NCBI RefSeq assembly: GCF_014195545.1
Contig: NZ_JACIBX010000002.1
Coordinates: 248,001 to 312,000 of the forward strand
Direction: 5' to 3'
From: Limimaricola variabilis
GTDB taxonomy: Bacteria; Pseudomonadota; Alphaproteobacteria; Rhodobacterales; Rhodobacteraceae
Length of the DNA stretch: 64,000 nucleotides
Shown in pieces: positions 1 to 8,434 of the stretch. Each line of letters begins with the position of its first letter. Within the stretch, counting starts at the first letter, position 1. The translations under genes were made by a program, and so were the position numbers. The notes beneath the pieces were generated by a model. That model saw only the letters and a program-made list of their open reading frames with translations, did not search any database and was not told the DNA's origin.

Positions 1-152
1 GGCCCGCCCAACCGGTCGAACCCGCCCGCCACGTTGCTGGCCCGGCAGGCCGCCATCCGGTCCGCCGGGGCGAGTATCGTCGTGGCGATCAGCGCCCCCC
101 CGGCGAAGGTGACGAGAATGCCGGCGGCGGCGAGGGCGACAGGGCGTTGCAT
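1..152 (-). CDS. senC: SCO1/SenC family protein, N-terminal fragment
   Basis: The gene is cut by the left edge, so only about 50 N-terminal residues are present. They begin MQRPVALAAAGILV, a short hydrophobic segment fitting a membrane anchor or signal peptide, and continue through ADRMAACRASNVAGGFDRLGG. That resembles the start of Rhodobacterales SCO proteins just before their thioredoxin-like domain; the copper-binding CxxxC lies outside the window. SCO/SenC proteins help assemble the copper centre of cytochrome oxidases. An AGGAG ribosome site lies just upstream of the ATG. The strongest support is position: senC is classically divergent from regB, which is the next gene here. The assignment depends on that synteny plus weak N-terminal similarity. 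Confidence 0.6.
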   Translation of the reverse strand, partial: MQRPVALAAAGILVTFAGGALIATTILAPADRMAACRASNVAGGFDRLGG

Positions 153-243
153 CGTATCTCCTGTGGGACGGGGCGCCGCATTGATGCCTGTCCGCCCCCG
201 CCCTATCAATGGGCGAGATTGACGCACGAGCCGGAGCCGCGCC

Positions 244-1617
244 TTGCCCCCAGCCGATACCGAGCTCGCGATGCTGCGCGATCTGGGCCGCCGCAACCGC
301 GTCCGGCTCAAGACACAGATCCTGCTGCGCTGGATCGCGGTCGCCGGGCAGACCGCGGCGGCGCTGGTGGCGGCGACGGTCTATGGCCTCGTTTTTCCCA
401 GCGGACTCGTGGCGATCACCATCGGCGCGGCGGTGCTGGCCAACCTGCTCGCCGCCTTCCTGCTGCCGGCGACGCGCCGGCTGAGCGAGGGCGAGGCCGC
501 CGCGATGCTGGTCTTCGACGTGGCGCAGCTCTCGGTACTCCTGTGGCTTACCGGCGGGCTCGACAATCCCTTCGCGCTGCTGATGCTGGCGCCGGTTACA
601 ATCTCCGCCACCATGCTGCGGCTGCCCGGCGTGCTGCTGGTCAGCGGGCTGGCGTTGGTGTCGGTGACGGTGCTGTGGCTATGGAGCCGACCGGTGCTGT
701 CGCCGCAGATGGTGGCGCTGTCGCTGCCCGAGCTCCTGCGCTTCGGCTTCTGGCTGGCGCTGGCGATCGGCATCCTGTTCATCGCCCTCTACGTGCGACG
801 GGTGACGCTCGAGATGCAGGCGATGGGCGACGCGCTGGCCGCGACCCAGCTGGCTCTGGCGCGCGAGCAGAAGCTCACCGATCTGGGCGGCGTGGTGGCG
901 GCGGCGGCGCATGAGCTGGGCACGCCGTTGGCCACCATCACCCTCACCGCCAGCGAGCTGGTCGACGATCTGGCCGACCGGCCCGACGCGGCCGAGGACG
1001 CGGCGCTGATCCGGGCCCAGGCGATCCGTTGCCGCGATATCCTGCGCTCCATGGGCCGGGCCGGCAAGGAGGACACCCACCTGCGGCAGGCGCCGCTCGA
1101 GGCGGTGGTGCGCGAGGCGGCCGAGCCGCATCTGGCGCGCGGCCGGGATGTCGTCTTCGCGGTCGGCGCAGAGCCCGGCAGCGGCGCCGAAGCCGAGCTG
1201 CAGCCGCTGATCCACCGCCGCCCCGAGATCGTCCATGGGCTGCGCAACCTGATCCAGAACGCGGTCGATTTCTCCCGTGGCCGGGTCGAGATCGACCTCT
1301 CCTGGACCCCCGAGGCGGTGATGGTGACGATCGAGGATGACGGGCCGGGCTTCCCGCCGGGACTGATCGGCCGGATCGGAGACCCCTTCATGCGCTCGCG
1401 CCGCAGGCCCGGCTATGAGGGGATGGGGTTGGGGCTGTTCATTGCCAAGACACTGCTCGAACGATCCGGCGCCCGGCTCAGTTTTGCCAATGGCGGCGAC
1501 CGGCTGCGCGCCAGCGGCGACGCGGCGGGGGGCGCCATCGTGATGATTGTCTGGCCGCGGGAGACCATCGAGGCGACCGACGCCGGCACCGCGCCGAACC
1601 CGCATTTCCTGCCCTGA
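244..1617 (+). CDS. regB: Redox sensor histidine kinase RegB/PrrB (ActS type)
   Basis: A membrane histidine kinase of 457 residues from a TTG start; an ATG at 271 is the alternative. Six hydrophobic segments fill roughly residues 20-200. The loop motif GGLDNPF matches the conserved quinone-sensing heptapeptide of RegB. The H-box AAHELGTPLA places the phosphorylated histidine near residue 223. A cysteine in IRCRDIL (about residue 263) is where RegB carries its redox-active cysteine. The ATPase part shows NLIQNAVDFS, DDGPGFP and GMGLGLFIAKT. In Rhodobacter, RegB phosphorylates RegA to control photosynthesis, respiration and nitrogen and carbon fixation genes in response to redox state. regA itself is not in the window; it usually lies beyond senC. 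Confidence 0.93.
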   Translation: MPPADTELAMLRDLGRRNRVRLKTQILLRWIAVAGQTAAALVAATVYGLVFPSGLVAITIGAAVLANLLAAFLLPATRRLSEGEAAAMLVFDVAQLSVLLWLTGGLDNPFALLMLAPVTISATMLRLPGVLLVSGLALVSVTVLWLWSRPVLSPQMVALSLPELLRFGFWLALAIGILFIALYVRRVTLEMQAMGDALAATQLALAREQKLTDLGGVVAAAAHELGTPLATITLTASELVDDLADRPDAAEDAALIRAQAIRCRDILRSMGRAGKEDTHLRQAPLEAVVREAAEPHLARGRDVVFAVGAEPGSGAEAELQPLIHRRPEIVHGLRNLIQNAVDFSRGRVEIDLSWTPEAVMVTIEDDGPGFPPGLIGRIGDPFMRSRRRPGYEGMGLGLFIAKTLLERSGARLSFANGGDRLRASGDAAGGAIVMIVWPRETIEATDAGTAPNPHFLP

Positions 1618-1631
1618 GCCGGCGCGGCTGG

Positions 1632-1646
1632 TTAACACACGGTTAA
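1632..1646 (+). promoter_or_regulatory. CtrA-type binding box TTAA-N7-TTAA
   Basis: TTAA at 1632-1635 and TTAA at 1643-1646 are separated by exactly seven bases, the full consensus spacing for the response regulator CtrA. TTAA is rare in this GC-rich sequence, so a correctly spaced pair is unlikely by chance. It lies 47 bases upstream of the proposed ATG of the DivL-like gene and just after the regB stop codon. That it regulates the downstream gene is inferred. Confidence 0.65.
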
Positions 1647-1693
1647 GACTTCGCACACAATCTGGGCGCGATTTCGCTCTGGTTGCATGTTCC

Positions 1694-3343
1694 ATGACCT
1701 TGACCCCGCTCCTGCCCCTGTTGATCGTGATCTGCGTCTCGACCCTCGCGGCGGCGGCGATCGTGACGCTGCTGGCGCGGCTGGCCCCCGGCGGCCGGTC
1801 CCGTCCCGCTCCGGCGGAGCTGAGGTCGGTCTTCCTGTTCGACGGCGACTGCCTGATCGACGCCACAGCCCCGGCGCGGCGGCTGCTCGACCGGCTCGAG
1901 GGGCCGGGCACCGAGCGCGACCTGCTGGTATCGTTGCTCGATCACCGCTTTCCCGGTCTGGCGCGGCGGCTCGCGGCGCTCGAGGGCGACGGGCGGCGGC
2001 GGATCGAGGCGCGCGGCGGCATCGGCTGGCTCGAACTGGAGCATTGGGACGGGTTGCTGCGGCTCAGCCTCTGCCCGGGCGGGCCCTCCGCCCCCGATCA
2101 GACCTCGATCGACGCGATCGCCTTTGCAGCGCTTCAGGACGAGCTGGAGACCCTGCGCTGCATCGGCGAGGACGCGCCGCAGCTAATCTGGAAGATCGAC
2201 GGCGAGGGCCGACTGAGCTGGGCCAACCGTGCCTATCTGCGGCTCGCCGAGGCGCAGGCCAAGGCGACGCAGCCCGCCGGGGATGCGGGACAGGGGCTTA
2301 ATGAGGGGGCCGAGCACGGGCGCGGCTGGCCGCCCGACCGGCTCTTCGAAGTGGGCGAGTTCAAGCCTGCCGGGCCCGAGGGCGAGAGCTGCCGGGTCAG
2401 CCTGTCTCAGCCCCGGCGGCCCGCCCGGCGCTGGTTCGAGGTCACCCGACTGCATCGCGGCACCGAAACGGTGCATTTCGCGCTCGACGTGACCGAGATC
2501 GTCGAGGCCGAGCAGGCCCGCCGCAAGTTCGTGCAGACCCTGACCAAGACCTTCGCGCAGCTTGCCATCGGTCTCGCCATCTTCGACCGCGACCGCAAGC
2601 TGGTGATTTTCAACCCCGCCTTCCACGACCTGACCGGCCTGCCGATCGCCTTTCTCAACTCGCGCCCGCAGGTGCAGACCGTGCTCGACCGGTTGCGCGA
2701 CCGCAGCATGCTGCCCGAACCCAAGGATTACGCCAGCTGGCGGGAGCAGGTCGCGGCGCTCGAGGCGCAGGCCACGCGCGGCACCTATTGCGAGACATGG
2801 TCCCTGCCCGGCGGCCAGACCTACCGCGTCACCGGCAGGCCGCATCCCGACGGCGCCGTCGCTTTCCTGTTCGAGGACATCAGCGCCGAGATTTCCCTGA
2901 CACGGCACTTCCGGGCCGAGATCGACACCGCCCGCGCCGTGCTCGACACGCTGCCAGAGGCAATCGCGGTCTTCTCGGCGGGCGGCACCCGGCTGCTGCA
3001 CAACGAGGCCTACGAGACCCTCTGGGGCGCACCCGACCCCGGTCTGGCCGAGACCGGCATCACCGAAGAGGTCGCACGCTGGCAGCAGGGCCTCGCGCCG
3101 AGCCCGGCGCCGGGCCGTCTGCGCGACCTCGTCGGCGGCTTTGGAGAGCGCAGCGCCGGAACGGAACGGCTGCGCCGGGCCGATGGGCGCGGGCTCACCT
3201 GTCGCCACCTGCCGCTGCCGGGCGGCGCCATGCTGATCGGCTTTGCCGAGGATGCCGCCGAAGGCCCCCGCATCACCACCGCCGAGACCGGGGCGCCCGG
3301 CCAGCACGATCCGGAAGCGCCGGTCCGCGCAAGGGGCCGCTGA
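1694..3343 (+). CDS. PAS-repeat membrane protein, probable DivL homolog without a kinase domain
   Basis: The ATG at 1694 gives 549 residues. One N-terminal transmembrane helix (about residues 5-27) is followed by three PAS-like segments near residues 150-270, 278-400 and 405-520. The second and third have the LAIFDRDRKLVIFNPAF and IAVFSAGGTRLLHNEAY pattern of PAS_7-type domains. No H-box, N-box or G-box follows the last PAS; the protein ends with a short low-complexity tail. The next genes are tsaE, amgK, murU, addB and addA, an order I recall around divL in Caulobacter. As I recall it, Rhodobacter DivL also lacks the ATPase domain. DivL signals to CckA and so to CtrA, and a CtrA-type box precedes this gene. 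The domains are read directly; the DivL name is inferred. Confidence 0.7.
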   Translation: MTLTPLLPLLIVICVSTLAAAAIVTLLARLAPGGRSRPAPAELRSVFLFDGDCLIDATAPARRLLDRLEGPGTERDLLVSLLDHRFPGLARRLAALEGDGRRRIEARGGIGWLELEHWDGLLRLSLCPGGPSAPDQTSIDAIAFAALQDELETLRCIGEDAPQLIWKIDGEGRLSWANRAYLRLAEAQAKATQPAGDAGQGLNEGAEHGRGWPPDRLFEVGEFKPAGPEGESCRVSLSQPRRPARRWFEVTRLHRGTETVHFALDVTEIVEAEQARRKFVQTLTKTFAQLAIGLAIFDRDRKLVIFNPAFHDLTGLPIAFLNSRPQVQTVLDRLRDRSMLPEPKDYASWREQVAALEAQATRGTYCETWSLPGGQTYRVTGRPHPDGAVAFLFEDISAEISLTRHFRAEIDTARAVLDTLPEAIAVFSAGGTRLLHNEAYETLWGAPDPGLAETGITEEVARWQQGLAPSPAPGRLRDLVGGFGERSAGTERLRRADGRGLTCRHLPLPGGAMLIGFAEDAAEGPRITTAETGAPGQHDPEAPVRARGR

Positions 3344-3390
3344 GGGCCGTTTCGGCTTGCAGCACACGGCCCAGCGCCTAGGTTGCGGCC

Positions 3391-3858
3391 ATGACGTTCC
3401 AGGCCGGTCCGATCCCCCTGCCCGACGAATCGCACAGCCACGCCCTCGCCGCGCGGCTGGCGCCATTGCTGCGTCCGGGCGACACGCTGCTGCTCTCCGG
3501 CCAGATCGGCGCCGGCAAGAGCTTCTTCGCGCGCGCGCTGATCCGTGCCCGCACCGGCAACCCCGACGAGGAAGTGCCTTCGCCCACCTTTACGCTGGTG
3601 CAAAGCTACGAGACTCCGGGGGCCGAGATCTGGCATTGCGACCTCTACCGCCTCTCCGACCCGTTCGAGCTTGTCGAGCTTGGCCTCGAAGAGGCGATGG
3701 GTCGGGCCATCTGCCTGATCGAATGGCCCGACCGGATGGGCGACATGGCCCCGGCGGACGCGCTGTCGCTGGCCTTCGAGGCGCGCCCCGAGGGGCATCT
3801 GCTGACCGTTTCGGGGCCCGCCGCCTGGCGCGAGCGACTGGAGCCGCTCCTTGGCTGA
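3391..3858 (+). CDS. tsaE: tRNA t6A37 biosynthesis ATPase TsaE
   Basis: A cytoplasmic protein of 155 residues with the Walker A motif GQIGAGKS at residues 37-44 and the family segment PSPTFTLVQSYE around residues 66-78. TsaE hydrolyses ATP to support the TsaBD complex, which adds threonylcarbamoyl to A37 of tRNAs that read ANN codons. The length matches the family (about 150-160). It overlaps the downstream kinase gene by 8 bases, so the two are probably translated together. The older name is YjeE. Confidence 0.94.
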   Translation: MTFQAGPIPLPDESHSHALAARLAPLLRPGDTLLLSGQIGAGKSFFARALIRARTGNPDEEVPSPTFTLVQSYETPGAEIWHCDLYRLSDPFELVELGLEEAMGRAICLIEWPDRMGDMAPADALSLAFEARPEGHLLTVSGPAAWRERLEPLLG

Positions 3859-4798
3859 CATCGACGCCTTCCTCGCCCGGCACGGCTTCGACAGCCATGC
3901 CCGCCGGCCGCTGGCCGGTGACGCCTCGGCGCGCCGCTACGAACGGTTGGCCGCGCCCGGTGGCGACAGCCTGATCCTGATGATCTGTCCGCCGGAAGGC
4001 CGCGCCGCACTCGACGCCTTCGTGGCCATCGCCGTGCACCTGACGGGGATCGGCCTTTGCGCGCCGCGCCTGCACGCGCTTGACCGCGAGGCCGGTCTCG
4101 CGGTGATCGAGGATCTGGGCGAGATCCAGGTCGCGGGCTGGGCCGAGGCGCATCCCCGTGACACCACCCCCTACGCGATCGCGATCGACGCGCTGGCCCG
4201 GCTGCAGGCCGCGGTTCCGCCCCCCGGGCTTGCTGCGCTGACCCCGTCGGTCGGGGCGGAGATGATCGCCCCCTTGGGCGAATGGTACGCGCCCGGCCTT
4301 GACCTCCGCGCGCTGCAATCGGCCCTGCATGACACGCTTGAGCAGCACGCGCCCGCGGCCTCGGTACTGGCGCTCAGGGACTACCATGCCGAGAACCTTA
4401 TCTGGCGGCCCGAGCGCGCAGGGACTGACCGGATCGGTCTGCTGGATTTCCAGGACGCGCTGCTGGCCCCGCCCGAATACGATCTCGTCTCGCTGCTGCG
4501 CGACGCGCGGCGCGACGTCTCCGAGGATCTGCGCCATGCCATGATGCAGCGCTTCGCTGTTGCGACCGGGCGCGACCCGGAGGCGGTAGCCGCCGCCTGC
4601 GCCGCGCTGGGCGTGCAGCGCAACCTGCGCATTCTCGGTATCTTTGCCCGACTCGCACGGCGCGACGGCAAGACCCGCTATCTCGCGCTGATGCCGCGCG
4701 TCTGGCGCCAGATCCGCGCCGATCTCGACCATCCGGCGCTGGCCGGGCTCGCCCCCCTCGCCGCCGCCATCCCCGCCCCCGAGGAGACCGCCGCATGA
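3851..4798 (+). CDS. amgK: N-acetylmuramate/N-acetylglucosamine kinase AmgK
   Basis: A protein of 315 residues with the aminoglycoside-phosphotransferase fold. The catalytic loop LRDYHAENLIW lies near residue 175 and the metal-binding LLDFQDALLAPPEYDL near residue 197. In the cell-wall recycling route of many Gram-negative bacteria that lack MurQ, AmgK phosphorylates MurNAc at C1 and MurU then makes UDP-MurNAc, bypassing a fosfomycin-sensitive step. The murU gene follows directly with a 4-base ATGA overlap, which turns the generic phosphotransferase assignment into a specific one. The upstream neighbour tsaE overlaps by 8 bases. Confidence 0.9.
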   Translation: MADIDAFLARHGFDSHARRPLAGDASARRYERLAAPGGDSLILMICPPEGRAALDAFVAIAVHLTGIGLCAPRLHALDREAGLAVIEDLGEIQVAGWAEAHPRDTTPYAIAIDALARLQAAVPPPGLAALTPSVGAEMIAPLGEWYAPGLDLRALQSALHDTLEQHAPAASVLALRDYHAENLIWRPERAGTDRIGLLDFQDALLAPPEYDLVSLLRDARRDVSEDLRHAMMQRFAVATGRDPEAVAAACAALGVQRNLRILGIFARLARRDGKTRYLALMPRVWRQIRADLDHPALAGLAPLAAAIPAPEETAA

Positions 4799-5493
4799 CC
4801 ACCCACGCGCCCGGCGCCATCATGATCTTCGCCGCCGGTCTCGGCCGTCGCATGGGCCCGCTCACCGCCCAGCGCCCCAAGCCGATGGTCGAGGTGGCGG
4901 GCCGGCCGCTGATCGACCACGCGCTCGATCTCACCGCGCCGCTGATGCCGCTCCGGCGGGTCGTCAACCTGCATCACCGGAGCGAGGTGCTGCGCGAGCA
5001 TCTCGCGGATCGCGACGTGATCCTCTCGAACGAGACGGAGAAGCTCCTCGAGACCGGCGGCGGGCTCCGCAAGGCGCGGCCGCTGCTCGGCCCCGGCCCG
5101 GTCTACACGCTCAATTCCGACGCGATCTGGGCCGGGCCGAACCCGCTTCTGGCGCTGCGCCGGGCCTGGGATCCGTCGCGGATGGAGGCGCTGCTGCTGC
5201 TGCTCCCGCGCGAGAACGCGATGGCCCATTCCGGCGCCGGCGATTTCCTGATCGATGCCGAGGGGCGGCTCTCGCGCGGGCCCGGCCATGTCTATTCCGG
5301 GGCGCAGATCATCGTGCCCGACGGGCTCGACGCGATCCCCGAGGAGGCCTTCTCGCTCAACCTGCTGTGGAACGAGATCGCGGCCCGGGGCCGGCTCTAC
5401 GGCGTGGTGCATGACGGGCGCTGGTGCGATGTCGGCCGCCCCGACTGCATCGAGATCGCCGAATCCATGCTGCAGGACGCCCATGCCGTCTGA
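4795..5493 (+). CDS. murU: N-acetylmuramate alpha-1-phosphate uridylyltransferase MurU
   Basis: A nucleotidyltransferase of 232 residues. The N-terminal signature FAAGLGRRMGPLTAQRPKPM (about residues 11-30) contains the nucleotide-binding G-x-G-x-R-M segment and the conserved lysine. A later segment, YTLNSDAIWAG, supplies the metal-binding aspartate. MurU converts MurNAc-1-phosphate and UTP into UDP-MurNAc in peptidoglycan recycling. The start codon overlaps the amgK stop, and the end overlaps the addB start by 11 bases, so this is one continuous operon. Confidence 0.9.
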   Translation: MTTHAPGAIMIFAAGLGRRMGPLTAQRPKPMVEVAGRPLIDHALDLTAPLMPLRRVVNLHHRSEVLREHLADRDVILSNETEKLLETGGGLRKARPLLGPGPVYTLNSDAIWAGPNPLLALRRAWDPSRMEALLLLLPRENAMAHSGAGDFLIDAEGRLSRGPGHVYSGAQIIVPDGLDAIPEEAFSLNLLWNEIAARGRLYGVVHDGRWCDVGRPDCIEIAESMLQDAHAV

Positions 5494-8434
5494 GACCTTC
5501 CCCGACGCGGGGGCGGCGCATCTTTACGCCCTGCCCTGCGGCGTCGATTTTGCCGAAGGGCTTGTCGCCGGTCTGCGGGCCCGGTTCGGGGCGCAGGGAC
5601 CCGAGGCGATGGCCCGGGTGACGGTCTATCTGGGCACCAACCGGATGCGCCGCAGGGTGCGCGAGGTGTTCGACGCCGGTCCCGCCACGCTGCTGCCCCG
5701 GTTGCGGCTGATCACCGAGTTGGCGCTCGACCCGCTCGGGCCGGACCTGCCGCTGCCCGTGGCGCCGCTGCGCCGCCGGCTGGAGCTGACGCAGCTAGTC
5801 TCGAGGCTGGTCGAAGCGCAGCCCGACCTTGCCCCGCGCGCGGCGGTCTACGATCTCGCCGACAGCCTCGCCGGGCTGATGGACGAGATGCAAGGCGAGG
5901 GCGTGAGCCCCGACGATCTCTCGGCCCTCGACGTCAGCGACCTGTCCGGCCACTGGGCCCGGTCGCTGCAATTCCTGCACATCGTCACCCATTGGTTCGG
6001 GCCGGATGCCGCGCCCGACCTCGAGGCCCGCCAGCGGATCTCGGTGGAGCGGCTGATCGAAGGCTGGGAGACTACTCCCCCGACCGACCCGGTGATCGTC
6101 GCCGGATCCACCGGGTCGCGCGGCGCGACGGCGCTCCTGCTGCAGGCGGTGGCGCGTCAGGACAAGGGGGCGGTGGTGCTGCCCGGCGTCGACATGGATC
6201 AGCCGCAGGAGGTCTGGGAGCGGCTGGACGAGGCGCTGGCCGCCGAGGATCACCCGCAGTTCCGCTTCCGCCGCATCTTGCGGATGCTCGACATGGAGGC
6301 CGAGGAGCTGCGGCTGTGGCACGACACGCCCGCGCCCTCGCCCGCGCGCAACCGGCTGGTGTCGCTGTCGCTGCGCCCGGCGCCGGTCACCGACCAGTGG
6401 CGTGAGGAAGGGCCGGGACTGGGCGATCTCGGCCCCGCAACCGAGGGCATGACCCTGCTCGAGGCGCCCTCGCCTCGCATGGAAGCCGAGACCATCGCGC
6501 TGCGGATGCGCGCCGCCGTCGACGAGGGCAAGACCGTCGCCCTCGTCACCCCCGACCGGATGCTGACCCGGCAGGTCTCGGCCGCGCTCGACCGCTGGAA
6601 CCTCGTGGCCGACGACAGCGCCGGCGTGCCGCTGCCGCTGACGCCCCCGGGCCGGTTCCTGCGGCTTGCCGGCGAGGTGATGGGCGAGCGCCCCGGCCCG
6701 GCGGCGATCCTGTCGCTGCTCAAGCATCCGCTGTGCCATTCGGGGCGCGAACGCGGCCCACACCTGCTGCGCACCCGCGAGTTGGAGCTCTGGCTTCGGC
6801 GCGAGGGCGCGGCCTATCCCGACGACGCGGTGCTGCGGCGCTGGGCGGAGAAGGCCGGCACGCGCGATCCCGGCCGGATGGGCTGGTCCGACTGGGTCTG
6901 CGAGGCGCTCGACCTCGTGCCGAACGGCACGGAAAAGCCGCTCTCCGAGCATCTCGCCTGCCATCTCAAGCTCGCCGAATGCCTCGCCGCCGGTCCCGGG
7001 ATCCAGGGCGCCGGCGGGCTCTGGGACGAGGCGGCGGGCCGCGCCGCGCGGCAGGCCTGCGACGGTCTGGCCGAGCATGCCGAGGCGGCGGGCGCCATGC
7101 CGCTGCGCGATTACCGGTCGCTGTTTCTCGGGGTGATGCGCCGGGTCGAGGTGCGCAATCCCGATATCGGCCATCCGCAGGTGCTGATCCGCGGCACGCT
7201 CGAGGCGCGGGTGCAGGGCGCCGATCTCACCATCCTCGCCTCGATGAACGAAGGCTCTTGGCCCGAGGCGCCGCCCGCAGACCCTTGGCTCAACCGCCGG
7301 ATGCGGGCCCAGGCCGGGCTGTTGCTGCCCGAACGGCGGATCGGCCTCTCGGCACATGACTACCAGCAGGCGGTCGCGGTGCGCGAGGTCTGGATCACCC
7401 GCTCGACCCGCTCCGCGGATAGCGAGACGGTGCCGTCGCGCTGGATCAACCGGCTGACCAACCTGCTCGACGGGTTGCCGGAACAGGGCGGACGTCAGGC
7501 GCTGGCGGCGATGCGTGCCCGCGGCGCGGACTGGCTGGCCCGGGCCACGGCGCTCTCGGTGCCCGAGGCGCGGGTGCCGCCCGCCCGTCGCCCCAGCCCG
7601 CGTCCACCGCTGGCGGCGCGGCCCGACAGGCTCTCGGTCACCGCGATCCGCACGCTGATCCGCGACCCCTATGCGATCTATGCCCGTCACGTGCTGCGTC
7701 TGCGCTGTCTCGATCCTCTGACGCCGAGCCCGGACGCGGCGCTGCGCGGCACGGTGCTGCACAAGGTGTTCGAGGAGTTCCTCAAGGAAGGGCTCGCGCC
7801 GAGCGACCCGATCGCCAAGGCGCGGCTCCTCGCGGTGACCGAGCGGGTGCTTGAGGCCGAATGTCCCTGGCCCACGGTGCGCAGGCTCTGGATCGCGCGG
7901 ATCGCCCGGATCAGCGACTGGTTCCTGACCACCGAGGCGGCGCGTCAGAAGCTGGCGACCCCGCGCCACTTCGAGATCGACGGCGCCGCCACCATCGAGG
8001 ATCTGAACTTCACCCTGACCGCGCAGGCCGACCGGATCGATGTCGGCGATGACGGCTTCAGGATCTATGACTACAAGACCGGCAGCCCGCCCACCGGGCC
8101 GCAGCAGAAGAACTTCGAGAAGCAACTCCTGCTCGAAGCGGCGATGGCCGAGCGCGGCGGTTTCGAAAAGGCCGGGCCGGGTCGGGTCGCAGGCGCGGCC
8201 TATATCGGCCTCGCCGGCAGCGGCCGGGTCGTGGAGGCACCGCTCGACGAGATCCCGCCGGACATGGTCTGGGCCCAGCTGCGCGAGCTGATCGCCCGCT
8301 GGCAGGAGCGCGATCGCGGCTACTCGGCACGGATGGCGCTGATGAGCGACAAGGACCGCAGCGACTACGACCACCTGTCGCGCTTCGGCGAATGGGATTT
8401 CTCGGCCAAGGCCGAGGGGGAGGCGGTCGGATGA
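5483..8434 (+). CDS. addB: Double-strand break repair protein AddB
   Basis: The ATG at 5483 gives 983 residues; the frame is open further upstream, but that part overlaps murU. The C-terminal third carries a RecB-type nuclease domain, with GFRIYDYKTGSPP near residue 859 and an upstream segment SVTAIRTLIRDPYAIYARHVL typical of PD-(D/E)XK nucleases of this family. AddB pairs with AddA to resect broken DNA ends and load RecA, the functional equivalent of RecBCD. The addA gene follows with a 4-base overlap. The length agrees with alphaproteobacterial AddB (about 980-1000). Confidence 0.93.
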   Translation: MPSETFPDAGAAHLYALPCGVDFAEGLVAGLRARFGAQGPEAMARVTVYLGTNRMRRRVREVFDAGPATLLPRLRLITELALDPLGPDLPLPVAPLRRRLELTQLVSRLVEAQPDLAPRAAVYDLADSLAGLMDEMQGEGVSPDDLSALDVSDLSGHWARSLQFLHIVTHWFGPDAAPDLEARQRISVERLIEGWETTPPTDPVIVAGSTGSRGATALLLQAVARQDKGAVVLPGVDMDQPQEVWERLDEALAAEDHPQFRFRRILRMLDMEAEELRLWHDTPAPSPARNRLVSLSLRPAPVTDQWREEGPGLGDLGPATEGMTLLEAPSPRMEAETIALRMRAAVDEGKTVALVTPDRMLTRQVSAALDRWNLVADDSAGVPLPLTPPGRFLRLAGEVMGERPGPAAILSLLKHPLCHSGRERGPHLLRTRELELWLRREGAAYPDDAVLRRWAEKAGTRDPGRMGWSDWVCEALDLVPNGTEKPLSEHLACHLKLAECLAAGPGIQGAGGLWDEAAGRAARQACDGLAEHAEAAGAMPLRDYRSLFLGVMRRVEVRNPDIGHPQVLIRGTLEARVQGADLTILASMNEGSWPEAPPADPWLNRRMRAQAGLLLPERRIGLSAHDYQQAVAVREVWITRSTRSADSETVPSRWINRLTNLLDGLPEQGGRQALAAMRARGADWLARATALSVPEARVPPARRPSPRPPLAARPDRLSVTAIRTLIRDPYAIYARHVLRLRCLDPLTPSPDAALRGTVLHKVFEEFLKEGLAPSDPIAKARLLAVTERVLEAECPWPTVRRLWIARIARISDWFLTTEAARQKLATPRHFEIDGAATIEDLNFTLTAQADRIDVGDDGFRIYDYKTGSPPTGPQQKNFEKQLLLEAAMAERGGFEKAGPGRVAGAAYIGLAGSGRVVEAPLDEIPPDMVWAQLRELIARWQERDRGYSARMALMSDKDRSDYDHLSRFGEWDFSAKAEGEAVG

